DNA of 64,000 nt from Beverwykella pulmonaria (Eukaryota > Ascomycota > Dothideomycetes > Pleosporales > Melanommataceae): the NCBI GenBank assembly GCA_001599595.1, contig BCHH01000002.1, positions 2,431,451-2,495,450 of the forward strand, read 5' to 3'. The position numbers were made by a program, and so were the translations under genes. Positions 10,301 to 21,000 of this stretch are shown here, in pieces; positions within the stretch are counted from its first letter, which is position 1; every line of letters starts with the position of its first letter. The notes beneath the pieces were generated by a model. It was given only the letters and a program-made list of their open reading frames with translations. It was not told where the DNA came from and searched no databases.

Positions 10301-10712
10301 TCCCTACTAGCGTCGATGGATAGCAGGGACCGGATGATTACCAGTTCTGCGGAGACGGTATTGGAAGCTTTTGGGCCACATACGACCTTCGGAGCGCCCG
10401 GGTGTGGCGATCTGCTTTCATGATTCATGGTGAAACGCTAAGAAGAGCTGTCGTGGGCCGATTCTGATGCGATGACAACCGAACTTTGTTCCCCTGTGGC
10501 GTGCGGCTAGTGGCCACAATCTCGCTAGGAACTCGTTCCCCGTTTCCGGAAAACAAACCCTTTGACGTATGGTAGAGGAAGCTGATTCTTCATAAGGAGG
10601 GGAGTACATATGATTATAACTATCTCTGTTCTCAGCTGGTTCACGCCTTATATTTAGATCTTCTACGAAAATCGGGCATACTTAGTCTATTTTTTTTTTT
10701 AACTTATTGCAA
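7316..10712. other. Gene-poor region
   Basis: Only short reading frames without ATG starts or recognisable motifs. An 84-codon open frame at about 8578-8835 (KRRFNTAEDAAAAKG, LHSFTREEKLKAIDYI) has no ATG and may be a transposon fragment. The region also holds a 20-bp tandem repeat (about 8872-8915, GGGTTGAGAGTAAGGGTTCA) and a strong hairpin at 9389-9416. Confidence 0.5.
9389..9416. repeat. Perfect hairpin, 12-bp stem and 4-nt loop
   Basis: TGAGACTAGCCC, loop AACA, GGGCTAGTCTCA. A second inverted pair, GCGAGTTG/CAACTCGC, follows at about 9422-9458. Probably part of an unrecognised repeat. The stem core resembles the family-B LTR hairpin. Confidence 0.75.
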
Positions 10713-11857
10713 ATGGATGTCTCAGACCCAATCCCACCAGATACTAACTACGCACCGAATTTCCTCATCACTTGCGGATTGCTCTTAGTATTAGCGGCAG
10801 GCCTCTGCGCCGCCCGGATCTACTCCCGTTTTTCCCCCACAACCCACCTATCATGGGACGATTATTTCATTGCAACTGCGGCGGTACATCTCACTAGTAC
10901 TTTCTCCCGAACAAATAATGACGTGTTCACAGATATTCTCTATTGCTAACTATATTTCTGCATGCATTAATGCCGCTCATGGATGGGGCCATATCTCGCA
11001 CTATGTCTCCCCTGCGAATCGAACAGTTGCTTTCAAATGCATGTTTGCCCAACAAATCCTATGGTGCTTCTCAATCGCCCTGATCCGAATATCCGTAGCA
11101 TGTTCACTCCTACGTCTCAGCACTTCAAAAGTCTGGAAGTGGAGTTTGTACACAATGATTGCGATCACGATCATAACTTATCTTGGCTTCCTAATATTTA
11201 TATTCGGACGTGCGTCGCCTGTGCGTGCAAATTGGGAGCTGGTGCCTGATGCAAAGTGGTGGGACAGAAAATATGAATCTACGTACGGCTGGGTGGCAAA
11301 TCGTAAGTTATATATGCTCTCTGCTCCCTCTGCTGAGCTAAAGAAAACTAGCTATCATGATGTCAATAGACTTTGCCCTAGCGCTCATGCCAATCAAACT
11401 TATCTGGACTCTTCACCGAACGTTCAGCGAGAAGATTTTGATTTGCTTATTAATGGCAATGGGACTATTTGCTACTGGTATTGCCGGATATAAAATGACC
11501 CTATCTAGGCAGGTTTTGAAAGGAGATCTTCTTTCGACTACAGTTAAATTGTCTTTTTGGAACAGACTTGAGGAGCTTGCTGGCCTCACGGCGGCCTGTA
11601 TGCCGTGCCTCAAGTCTACCGCTGAGCGTTTCCTCCATAAAATTGGCATTCTTTCAACAAATTTTAGTCTCTCTAAGCCAAGTTTTGTTATGTCGCTCGA
11701 GGAAGGGAGTATGAAGGCTACCAATACTTTAGGTAGTGAGACTTTGTTAGTGGATTCTAGACATACATGCAAGGAGAATGCATTTGCAATCGAGATGACG
11801 GGGACTGGGTCAAAGGGCTCTGTTTCAACCGCGGAAGATGTATATTCAATCCCTTAA
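10713..11857 (+). CDS. Fungal rhodopsin-domain (PTH11-like) seven-helix membrane protein
   Basis: Joined exons 10713-10883, 10933-11302 and 11352-11857 give 348 residues. Both introns are 49 nt and phase-consistent. The protein has an extracellular N-terminus, helix 1 (FLITCGLLLVLAAGLCAARIY), the family motif LSWDDYFI before helix 2, an NAAHGWG loop, further helices including WSLYTMIAITIITYLGFLIFIF and ICLLMAMGLFATGIAGY, a late loop with W-rich DAKWWDRKY, and a polar C-terminal tail of about 100 residues. This is the fungal rhodopsin domain (PF20684) of unknown ligand, often grouped with PTH11-like receptors. A decayed paralogue lies at 16073-17419. ATG 10713 is used because the frame has no earlier ATG. 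Confidence 0.8.
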
Positions 11858-12169
11858 TGTCTTTTCTATTTATTCCCTCAAAAAACAATTTATCCTGCCA
11901 CATTTATGGGAGTGGTGCTCCTTCCTACCTGCAAGATTGAGCATTTGATAGACTGACTTGGATAATGTGACTATAGTTGCACATTAAGATATTGGACACG
12001 GCTGTCGGGCTAAGCCGTGTACGGGCTTAGCTACCTAGGTTTGGCCCTGGGCCGGAGCCACCGTGTGCTTCCTTTATCGTGAAGTCTTAATATTAGCAGA
12101 TATATTTTTCCTCTGCGACTTGGTTAGGAAGGTCAAATGGGGACTGTATGTGTCTACCCAAATGTTTTA
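11858..12169. other. Intergenic, imperfect hairpin
   Basis: No gene. An imperfect inverted repeat GCTAAGCC-GTGTAC-GGGCTTAGC lies at about 12009-12033 and could act as a transcript end for the upstream gene. Confidence 0.4.
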
Positions 12170-13000
12170 AATAGTGTCAAGGTACTCCTTCTCGTGCTTC
12201 ACAATATGACTGACATGTGCCGTGTCCTCGAACGCCGTTTCCTTGACCTCCCACCCCTTCTCACATGCCTCCTGGGCGTGACTGCTGATGTCCGTCCAAT
12301 CTACCACCCTGTCCTTCTTGATCCAAAGTAGCATATCTTGTTCGTACCTCCATGTACATTTGCAGTCAATTTTGTATCTAGCAAAGTCTCCCAAAATAGG
12401 ACCTCTGGGGCGAGTACCCACAAAATGCAAGAGCCAGATATAGGGTAAAACAGTAAGTGGGCAATAACAGAGTGAAAATTTTGGCAACAAAAGAGCGTAG
12501 AATTATTGTGTTGTCTCTTTCCGTATGTACCTCTTGCCGAAGAACTATCGCAGATGAGTGCGATCAATGGTAAAGGTGCTTTCAGCCGCTTGTTCGATAC
12601 TGTGAGCAAGTGGGTTGTCGAACTTGCTCCTCCACTAGAGAATATGTGTAATATAATCTTAGAAGTGGGGTTTGAGCTTGGGTTGCTAGAGTAGGCCTCA
12701 TCTGACACCGCTTGGATAACCTCTACGGCTAGTGTTGCTGCCGCCCTCTGCCTAGGATAAGACTTGGCAATCATGTCCATTCCAGCGTTCATAAGGAGGA
12801 TTCAAGCATTGGGCGCGATTTTTCTGTACGAGTCCGTGTACTCGGCGATATGCTTCGGAGCAGCGCCCATCCACATACAGAGAATGATGAGCTACCTCTT
12901 CTCCGGCTCCGGTGGTATGAAGAGTGAGATTCGTAGGCTGAGCTTCGAAAATACGGAACGATCTGGTGAAGAAGCCATGGTATTGTTTGGTGAGGTTCAC
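12170..13000 (-). pseudogene. Decayed DUF829 / TMEM53-like gene
   Basis: Pieces of one DUF829 protein can be read in order on the minus strand: FEAQPTNLTLHTTGAGEE, then after a frameshift near 12890 CMWMGAAPKHIAEYTDSY, a TGA stop after RKIAPNA (about 12806), ILLMNAGMDMIAKSYPRQR, IILHIFSSGGASSTTHLL (the usual FSNGG is FSSGG), CDSSSARGTYGK, and after further breaks WIKKDRVVDWTDISSHA and FEDTAHVSHIVKHEKEY. At least one frameshift and one stop make it non-functional as assembled. It is a relative of the intact gene at 4299-5111 and sits between a rhodopsin-domain gene and a P450. Confidence 0.8.
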
Positions 13001-13826
13001 AGTCGGTCGGTGGAGTGGTGCGGCGGTGGGTGAACTGTGTTGAGAATAGGCTGAGCATGTTTTTATTCTTATGAGGTGAAGATAGTACTTGCGTCACGGT
13101 GCGTCGGGCAAGGATGAGCGAGAGCGCGGTGTTTGCGGCACGGTTGCGGCAACGTTGTGGTGTGTTGGTTGGCGGCGTTGTTAATCGCCAACTAGGATCG
13201 ATTTTGTGCGACATATGCACGATGGGGGCATGATAAATTGATCCCTGTCTCCGAGATGTTGTATTCTTTGTGCGATTATCACCCCAGGTCCGATATAATA
13301 TTCTGTGGAACATTGCACAGATCGAGGCGTGGAAGACTCGCTTCAAGATTAACAGGTTAACTGGACCAGGTCCATCGCAGAAAGTGCTTGTGTATCCAAA
13401 TGTGCATATCGGATTGTTTCGCGCGAGAAGTCAGTTGGAGATTCCCCCAAAGACTGACTACACCCAAATGGGTACAACTGTGGAAGGCTTTCTTACTGTC
13501 TTGAAGCTTGTTTCGCCAGCAGATAGTTCCCAATTTCAAAATTCTCTAAATGTGTCGCCGAAGGCAACCTTTTTGTTAAAATTAAGTTTAAACTCTTTGA
13601 TCGAGCGTTTGTTAAGGATAGAGGTGTAGTCCCTGCTAGTTCTCTCAAAAAGTGTTAGGGTAGAAACAGTTCACATCTTAAGCCAACAAAGCCAGAAGCA
13701 TACAACAACGCGAAAGTGTGTGTTATCTTAAGTGAATTGGGTCTGTGCCTTTCTTTAAATTTGTCTTCCAAGACTGTCTTCTTTCATGCAAGCAAAAGTG
13801 TACATAGCGATCTCTTCACTTGCAGT
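13001..13826. other. Intergenic
   Basis: An open frame at about 13270-13629 on the plus strand has no recognisable domain and no supporting features, so it is not called. The region otherwise separates the DUF829 remnant from the P450 3' end. Confidence 0.4.
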
Positions 13827-15490
13827 CTAATGAATATCTTCGGCTGAGAGCTCAACTCCTTCATTTGATCCAGACAGCACCACATTCCACTTTTTGCCTG
13901 CTAGCTCACCGGTCGTAGGAGCAATTCGGACCTCGACGTCGTTATTAGGCGGTGCTATAGTACCCTGCATTCCGGCCTTGTCCGTCTTCGGACAGATCCA
14001 TTCACCTTGCGTTGGCTCGAAATCAAATCGGACAATCATCAAAGCTACAAAGGTGATGACTTCAGTGCTAGCAAAGTGCCGGCCGGGGCAGAGCGTGGAG
14101 CCTCCCCCGAAACCCCGAAATGCTATCGGACTCGGCCGTTTATGTCCTGGCGATCGTACGAAGCGCTTGTGCTGGAATTCACCCACAGTCTCCCCGTATA
14201 CCGGTTTTGAACTATGCTGCACTGGTCCTGGAATCATGACTATGCCGCCTTTTTTTAGAAGATATTTCCCGTCCAGTAGATGATCCTGGGTTACGACACG
14301 AACGGAAGTGCCAATCCCGTGGAACCGCAGCGCCTCTTTTAGTATGGAGAGCAGAATTGGACAGGATGCTTTAACTTCAGTAATATCGAGAGTGCAAATG
14401 TCGGCATCGATCCTGCAACAAGCGATGATTTCTTTTCTGCACTCTTCCAACACAGCAGCATCTGATATAGAGTGGTATAGTACCCAGAACGAGGCTGGGA
14501 TTGTGTTGCTCAGGATGGCAACTATGTCACCGATTTCGAATCTGGCGATATCCTTCCCCGTGACCCCCTGGTCAATTTTGTGCTGATAATGTGCTTGGAC
14601 AAATGGTGAGCCCTGTTCGTGGCCACGAGAGACGAAGTAATCATTGAATGCCTCAACAATGTCTTTGCGCGCTTGCACACTCTCTTTCGCGAGTAGATTC
14701 GGATATAAATCTAATAAAAGCGTTATGATTCCTGGCTCAAATTTCCTGCTCGTTGTCAGCCCGCGCTATGACCTTGAGGCAAAAATTGCTTACCAGTAGG
14801 CTTCTTGGATCTTTACATTGCTAAATGGGTTCTTAGGACCATATACGGCTTCCGTGGTTGCAAAAGTAATCTCCTTCTTCACCCATTCGAATAATCTCAA
14901 GGTCCTTGAGGGTTGGGACGCAAGCAATTCCAGGGCTTCCGACACTTTCTGGACAGACAGCCTATTCATGGTGTCTAGATTTGGACCCGGCGTCACCGCT
15001 GGATGTATCGCCTTATCGAACATAATAGCGTAGCTAAAGTCCTCTACCCCATCCCGATTTCTGACCAAAATCTTTCTACCATCGGGACTGGCACCCATCA
15101 CATTCATAGCCACTTTCGCCTCCATTGGAGCGAAGTCTAATATTCGGACCTGTCGCTGAGCAATTGGAATCAATTCGGTCGAGTTGATGATGTATAGTCG
15201 CATAAAAGGTATCCGAAGGGTATATATTGGAAGATTGAACTGGTCACTAATAATCAGTCAGTATGAGCTCGGCCAGGCAACGAAAGTGTCTTCTTCTGCA
15301 TTCACCGTAGATCTATATAGAATTTGCCCTTCTTCCTCATACCAATGAGCGGACTCAGGAACGGGATCTCGGTTGCCAATGCTGGTGGCTCCTTCGCATT
15401 CTGGGTGAAGGTGAGCAGAAAGCGTAGAAAGACATAGGTCGCTGCCAAGCCAGAGATGACCAGAAGGATGATCGAGGTCATGGTCGTCAT
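13827..15490 (-). CDS. Cytochrome P450, CYP7/CYP8-like
   Basis: Minus-strand exons 15490-15306, 15246-14794 and 14745-13827 give 518 residues. Introns are 59 and 48 nt, with GTGAAT/TTAG and GTAAGC/GCAG borders and a GCTGAC branch site. Features in order: an N-terminal membrane anchor (IILLVISGLAATYVFLRFLL), LPIYTLRIPFMRLYI, YWKFEPGIITLLLDLYPNL, an I-helix reading ILSNTIPASFW, ExxR in LKEALRFHG, and the haem loop FGGGSTLCPGRHFAS. Asn-x-x-Pro-Ala in place of the usual acidic-Thr pair in the I-helix is typical of the CYP7/CYP8 clan (oxysterol 7-alpha-hydroxylase, prostacyclin synthase) and its fungal relatives. The substrate cannot be told. It would act at the ER membrane. Confidence 0.88.
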
Positions 15491-16072
15491 CGTAATGTAA
15501 CGAGAGAAGAACTGTTCGCCGAGTATGTACGTGAAGAGTGTCGAGTTTTCCTTCCTTCGCCCAGGGACCTAGGTAGAGGATCTAGCGTTAGGCATGGACG
15601 AGCGGCACAGCTGCGTGATCGTATTCCACCGCCGAAAGGGAACTACCGCCAAGAAGGGCCGCCGTTTGCTTGCATGCATGAGGCGAAGTTTTTTTTGATT
15701 GCCCAGCCATGCACGATCCGACTGTCTGGTTCACATGTAATGTGCGGGGCCAATGGTAAAATAGTCGACGAAGTGGCGTGGAGGCGTAGCCAGACGCACC
15801 TATGTGGCACACCATTGCAGCAATTCAAACACGATAGGAGACATATTTAATAAAAATACGGACACCGAGCTTATTACTATGTTTCACAGAACCCAAGTCT
15901 AGGGCGGGACGGAGTTGAACCTGCAGTCCTCCAAATGGCGCATCCGCTGTTTGTTGGCCAATGCAGCACGCTTCCCCCGCAATACACTATTATGTGAGAG
16001 CCTTGACGCGTATACATACTCGCTGCATCCAAAACTAATTGCGACAAGTGAAAAAAGAACGACAGGAAAATC
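15491..16072. other. Intergenic between P450 and rhodopsin-domain remnant
   Basis: Divergent promoter space. The segment 15899-15925 resembles a tRNA B-box on the minus strand, but no tRNA fold could be completed. Otherwise nothing seen. Confidence 0.4.
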
Positions 16073-17419
16073 ATGGATCCCTCAAGTACCTATGCGAGAG
16101 TTCAAACCACCTCCCCCTTGGTGTCCCTCGAAGCCTTCCATGTAAGTATCAACATGCGCGGGAAGGGTTTTGCAAGCTTAATATTATAGGGGATACTTTG
16201 GACAGCATTCTTCGTCTGTCTCCTTGCGTTTGCTTTCCGCCTCTACATTCGCTACCATTGCTTCCACCGATTGCTCGTCGGTGGTTGGATCATGATGTTT
16301 GCTTTAGCACTTCTACTCTCTATAGTAGCGCTAGGCCAGGCCTTCTTGGACGACGTGTACAAGATTGTAGAATTCGAAAACGGACAGAGACTTCCAGACG
16401 CCAGCCTCCCAGATGTAATGCGGCACGGCCTACGTGGATTCGGTGCTGGAATGACAGTCTCACTCGTCGGGATTTCCGCGGTCAAGATTAATTTCCTCCT
16501 ATTTTTCAAGCGCCTAGGAACCCAAATCACCTCATACCTTGTGTTCTGGTACATTGTACTGTTCATTACTGTTGCATGTGGAGCCTCGAACATTGGACTG
16601 ATGGACTACAAATGCGTTTTTGGGAGTCTCGAATATACGATGGCGCATTGTAGCCAACACAGCACAATCAAGCGTTATTTCGACTTCCAGAAGACATCTG
16701 TCATTCTCGATGTGATCTCCGATGCTTTGAGTAAGTCAGTTGCTATTAGACTCCCGTACAAGTCTGCTAACCGTTTTAGTCATATGCTTCCCGGTTGTCA
16801 TACTATGGAACGTAGGCATCGGCATTCGGAAGAAAATAATTCTATCTTGCACTTTCGGTCTAGTCACACTTACCATTGCTGTTACTATTGTACGGGCAGT
16901 GTGTTCGGAGGTACATTCAAGAGTTTCGACAGGAACGAGAAGCGGAACTTGAATATGGGCTGGATGTGGTTCTAGATATTCATTGAATTTGCTGTTGGCA
17001 AGTCCGCCAAATAATATCTCCATTAACAAGACACGGCTAATTTATCAGCATTTCTCATTGCTTGCATTGTCTCGTTTCGAGCGCTGTTTGCCCAACGAGA
17101 GAAGAGAGCCTACGAGAACCAAGTCCATCTTCGGCAGGTGGCCTGGCAGGAACAGCAAGCATCTCCATCCTCAAATCGATTGAAAGATTCTGGGATTTTG
17201 CAACGAGCGAGATATATCCACGATAGTCTACTTCAGTCCTTCAAGACGATGGAGACTGTGGACAATATGCGACTTCCAGAACCGGAGACGGGAAGGTTCA
17301 GCGCTACGTTCTTGACAGAGATCGAAAGCGCTCATGTCGTGAAAGAAACTTCGAACCCCCTAGGTGATTCCGTCGACAGGAACTCAACAGAGTGTAACCG
17401 AGCCTTGGGCAAAGCTTAA
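16073..17419 (+). pseudogene. Broken rhodopsin-domain (PTH11-like) membrane protein gene
   Basis: Predicted exons 16073-16141, 16190-16730, 16780-16997 and 17049-17419. The protein starts MDPSSTYARVQ and has helices such as WTAFFVCLLAFAFRLYI, MMFALALLLSIVALGQAFL, YLVFWYIVLFITVACG, VISDALIICFPVVILW and FAVAFLIACIVSFRALF, plus a polar tail ending LGKA. Two lesions are visible: a one-base frame change between TIVRA and VFGGTFKS (about 16895) and an in-frame TAG at 16973-16975 where relatives have Trp (WMWF*IFIEF), a TGG-to-TAG change as in RIP. The third intron (16998-17048) appears to use a GC donor (GCAAGT). A sequencing error could explain the frameshift but hardly both lesions. Confidence 0.75.
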
Positions 17420-18387
17420 GGTAAGTATTCTGTATCAAGATCCGCGTTGTATGCCTCCATATGAGTTTGCTACTCATTGTGATAAAAATAACAAAGCGCA
17501 TCAACAGTACATAATAGCTCGGTTTTCGGAGGGCACTTGGTTTTGAAGTTGCCTAGACAAGGTTAGCCCTGATATGAGTATTCTTCCCGAACAGTCAATC
17601 ACCCTTTCTCTTGTCTCATGCTATGCAAATTTGGAAATATAACACCCAATTTATTGTATATAAAACTCAAGAACCATAATTATTTAAGCAGCTTTCCGCA
17701 CAGTAATAATATTCACTAGTCTGACTTAACTACAGGTGAGTTTACGAGGCATAGTGACTGCGCTACTGCATTAATTGGTCAATAATCAGCCGTGGTTTCT
17801 CAGGGCTGCTAGGGACAGATGTCGTGCACAGCGTGAGGTCACTACATACTAGTCATAGTTGCACCGAATAAATATTTATTCAATGTGCTGGGTAGTGTGG
17901 ATATTATGATGGACTACGACGTATTGTATACAGCAGCTTGATCGAAAGAGTCTGAATCACTCGGTTGCTGCTTTTTTGATCTCAATCGTTTCTCCCAAGA
18001 GACTGTAAAAGGGGATTTCAAGTAATTATCCCAGAGGTAAAGTAGTCATATATTGTGCAGGTATCCGTGTACCAAATCTGAATGGAATCTTGATCAAAAG
18101 CGCTGAACCATCTACCTTTTCAAATCCCATCACATTTCCAATAGCATTCTGCAAGCAGGATGAGGGTATAAAGATGGGTATTGTCGTGTGTGATGATGAC
18201 GGACGTGATTAGTCAGTGACATATCTACATAGCTGAAATAGAGTTAATTTATCCCATCCACTGCATTCTGTATCTACAATGGTGAAGACCAAGCTCGTCA
18301 TTACATGTGGTTAATCTGTAATCATATGCAGAGACGAAGTACCTATGCCCTAGAGACTATCGCACAGTGTACAAAACTCTCTACGCT
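17420..18387. other. Intergenic with LTR remnants
   Basis: AT-rich, no gene. Holds the diverged LTR remnant at 18150-18304. Confidence 0.5.
18150..18304. mobile_element. Diverged LTR remnant (family A start, family D end)
   Basis: 18150-18225 retains family-A blocks (TGCAAGCAGGA, AAGATGGGTATTG, GATTAGTCAGTGACATATC). 18226-18304 resembles the family-D end (CTGAAATAGAG, GGTGAAGACC, CTCGTCATTACA). It may be two overlapping old insertions. No target duplication is visible. Confidence 0.55.
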
Positions 18388-19610
18388 CTACTCTTTGTAC
18401 CTCTGGTCGTGGAAACCTGCTAGAACCTCCACCTTCCCGTCCCCTCTCTCGGCCCACCTCTTTGCCGCGATCTCCGGGTTGAGCTGAAGCGTCTGCTTCG
18501 CTCGCACCCACTCCTCCATCGTCACAATTTTATCGAAACGCGGCCGCACACCTGCCTTCTCAAGCACTGGCGAATCTGTGATTGGTAGCAGTTTTGTGTC
18601 GTTGTGTGGACGCGCAAAGTACAGCAGGCCCGTGCGATTGTACTGGCGTTGATCCTTGGGTGGCGCAACGACACGGTGAACAGATGATTTGAGCCAGCCG
18701 CCGGTGAGATGCGAGATGGTGTCCGCAAGGTTGACAGTGATAGTCCCCGGTTGCGCGCTGACCCAAGTCCAGTTGCCATCCTCGCCGAGAATCTGAAGGC
18801 CAGCAACGGGTTGGCGGAAGAGCAGTGTGACGGTTCCGAGATCTGTATGCCCGCCGGTTGCGCCGTACTTGGACGCTGCCCATTCTTCTTCGGTGCGTGG
18901 ATAGTATATCATGTAACGGAAGTGGTCTTCAGACTTTTTGTCGTAGCTGTGTTGCTTGACGAGGTACTCTTCGTCAGGAAGCTGGAGCACAATGGCAAAG
19001 AGCCGGAGCAGTGGTAGAACCACGTTGGAGTGCAACGCACGCTGAAAGACCTCGATTTCTGGCAAGTGGGCCTTGAGGAGATTCGGCTGGTCATACTTCC
19101 CCTTGAAATCGTCTGTGAATTTTGGGATGTTGTAGATCTCGATGTTGTCTTTCCCATTGGCGACAAGGGAGCGGCCAGGTCGGCGCCAGCCGTTGTAGTC
19201 AGCGGCACTATAGTTGCATTCAAATTTCTCCTTCTCCGAAGTAGGGAGCTCGAAGAAATGTTTGGCAAGGGTGAATTGACGGTCAACTTGCTCCTGGGTG
19301 AGACCGAAGTTCTTCACGTAGAACTATCGCGATGTGAGCAATCGTTCAGACTCGTTGGCGGCTGTAGGGACTGATGGAAACATACGAAGCCAACATGATG
19401 CACAGCATGTTCGAGCTGCTTTGCCAATCGCTCTTTGCCACCCGGTCGATTGTAGTCCTCGAGATCAAGAGTCACGAGCTCAGACCACGGAAGGTCCGCT
19501 TCTGTCTCTGGTGGATGGACATATGGCTTGAGCTTTGCGAAGTCATATTGCGAGAAGTCTTTCTCGCCAGTTGGCTGCAAAGTCGTTGTTTCAACAGTTG
19601 TAGTAGCCAT
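18388..19610 (-). CDS. 2-oxoglutarate/Fe(II)-dependent dioxygenase (isopenicillin N synthase-like)
   Basis: Exons 19610-19386 and 19323-18388, with a 62-nt GTATGT...ATAG intron, give 386 residues. The N-terminal DIOX_N part is split as HVGF|FYVKNFGL by the phase-0 intron. The double-stranded beta-helix core shows the iron ligands His-Asp in GGHTDLG and His in SSVHRVV, and the 2-oxoglutarate Arg in NRTGLLYFARP. Such enzymes hydroxylate, desaturate or cyclise small molecules, often in secondary metabolism, and are cytosolic. The substrate is unknown. The ATG at 19610 (GCCATGG) is chosen because upstream in-frame codons lack an ATG. Neighbours (P450, SDR, crotonase, amidohydrolase) suggest a metabolic context. 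Confidence 0.88.
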
Positions 19611-21000
19611 GGCGTTCAGATTCAGTCTGTTGGACACTAAGGCGTTGTGCTAGAGGTGTGCGTCTTTACATATTTGCATAAGACCTCGGCAACGGAGAAA
19701 TACTCCATCACACCTGCATTGTCCCAGTTTTCGCCATCGCACTTGCGACCCACTTCTTTTTCGGGAGCTCGGAATACGCAAAGAACCAGAAGGTAGGTGT
19801 TGCGGGGTCGTGTACTTATCAGATGTCGTCATGGGGTACCTGCATGACGAATCCAGTCACAACGTGGGACCCTATCTTTCAACTCCCGCAGGATGTCCCA
19901 TGAAATTTTCCATCATTAGGTGAGAAGAGTTTTGCTATTCCCGACCTCTGGCTCGATGTGTACAGTCACGAAAGGGTGTTAAGTTTTACGGGCGGGAGGA
20001 TTGTTTCGACAAATTTTGAAGTATTCGCCAACTCCAGGTATGAAACAATAATACAGAATGTGAGTGATAAATTTGGTTAGTTTTCATATAGCCTGGAAAC
20101 CTCTCTGGTCTTTGCAACATGCTTCTGCTGTGCAGAAAATAGTCCGATTAGAACTCAACAACACCCTTGCTGACAAAACTAGTACTCATGGGTTTCTACG
20201 CTACGTGCATGTCGGAGCAATATCGGGGCGGCCCATGGCGGCAGCGAGTCAATGCATGTCAAGAAAAAAAGAAAAAAAAACTGGAGGAATAGCCTGTCCA
20301 TGCAGATATTGAATTGATGCCGCGATATCTTAGGGGTAACAATTTTGAGCCATAACGGGAGATTCGACGGCATATACGTAGTCCGGCTCGTTAGCCAAAT
20401 GAGGGTAGTAGTCGCCATTTGCCGCAGGCTTCAACATAGCACCTAAGGAATAGTTGGAGATCTAGACAAAGGCTGCGTCTGAAGTATTGTCTTCACGAGA
20501 TGTTAGTCCACCACCCCAGAAGGCCAGAAGCCATGGGATCCGCCAAGATTCGTCAATGGCTTACGTCGGGCCCATCGGTCGATTAAACAATATGTTTGCG
20601 ATGATCGATATAAGCTTAGTGGTGAGAAGTGGTTCCTCGTCAAGCTGGATGTTTTTCTCCTGACTTCAGTCTACCTCGAGTACTTCAGCAAGAACCTCGA
20701 TCAGGCGAACATTGTAAATTCATACATCTCCGGGGGTAGCATAGCAAGGTTCCAGTGCTTACAAATGTTTACTGAGAGGAATTGGATGTAAGAGTCTCTA
20801 AACGTGCACGGTAACGAACTCACTTACGCCGGGAATATCTTCACTGCTTGTGACCTCAATCCGTCCATAGATTCTAATTCTTGCTCTGGAAATACTTCTA
20901 CGTGCATGGCTTCTTCTTCATATATTTGTTTATTATTTTGGCATGATATGTAGACAGTGACAGTTTGATTCTACTCCCAAACACAGGCCATGGGTGGGTA
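19611..21000. other. Intergenic with possible unidentified gene remnant
   Basis: On the minus strand around 20700-20270 a partly coherent frame reads NVRLIEVLAEVLEVD, then LISIIANILFNRPMGP, then NYSLGAMLKPAANGDYYPHL and PDYVYAVESPVMAQNCYP, broken by four stops. One GTAAGC...CTAAC...GCAG intron is possible. I do not recognise the family. It may be a decayed gene. Confidence 0.3.

Noticed and set aside
15899..15990. tRNA-like segment on the minus strand (GCAGGTTCAACTCC resembling a B-box of tRNA-Arg)
   Set aside because: The T-stem has two mismatches and no matching acceptor or anticodon stem could be built. At best a tRNA relic.
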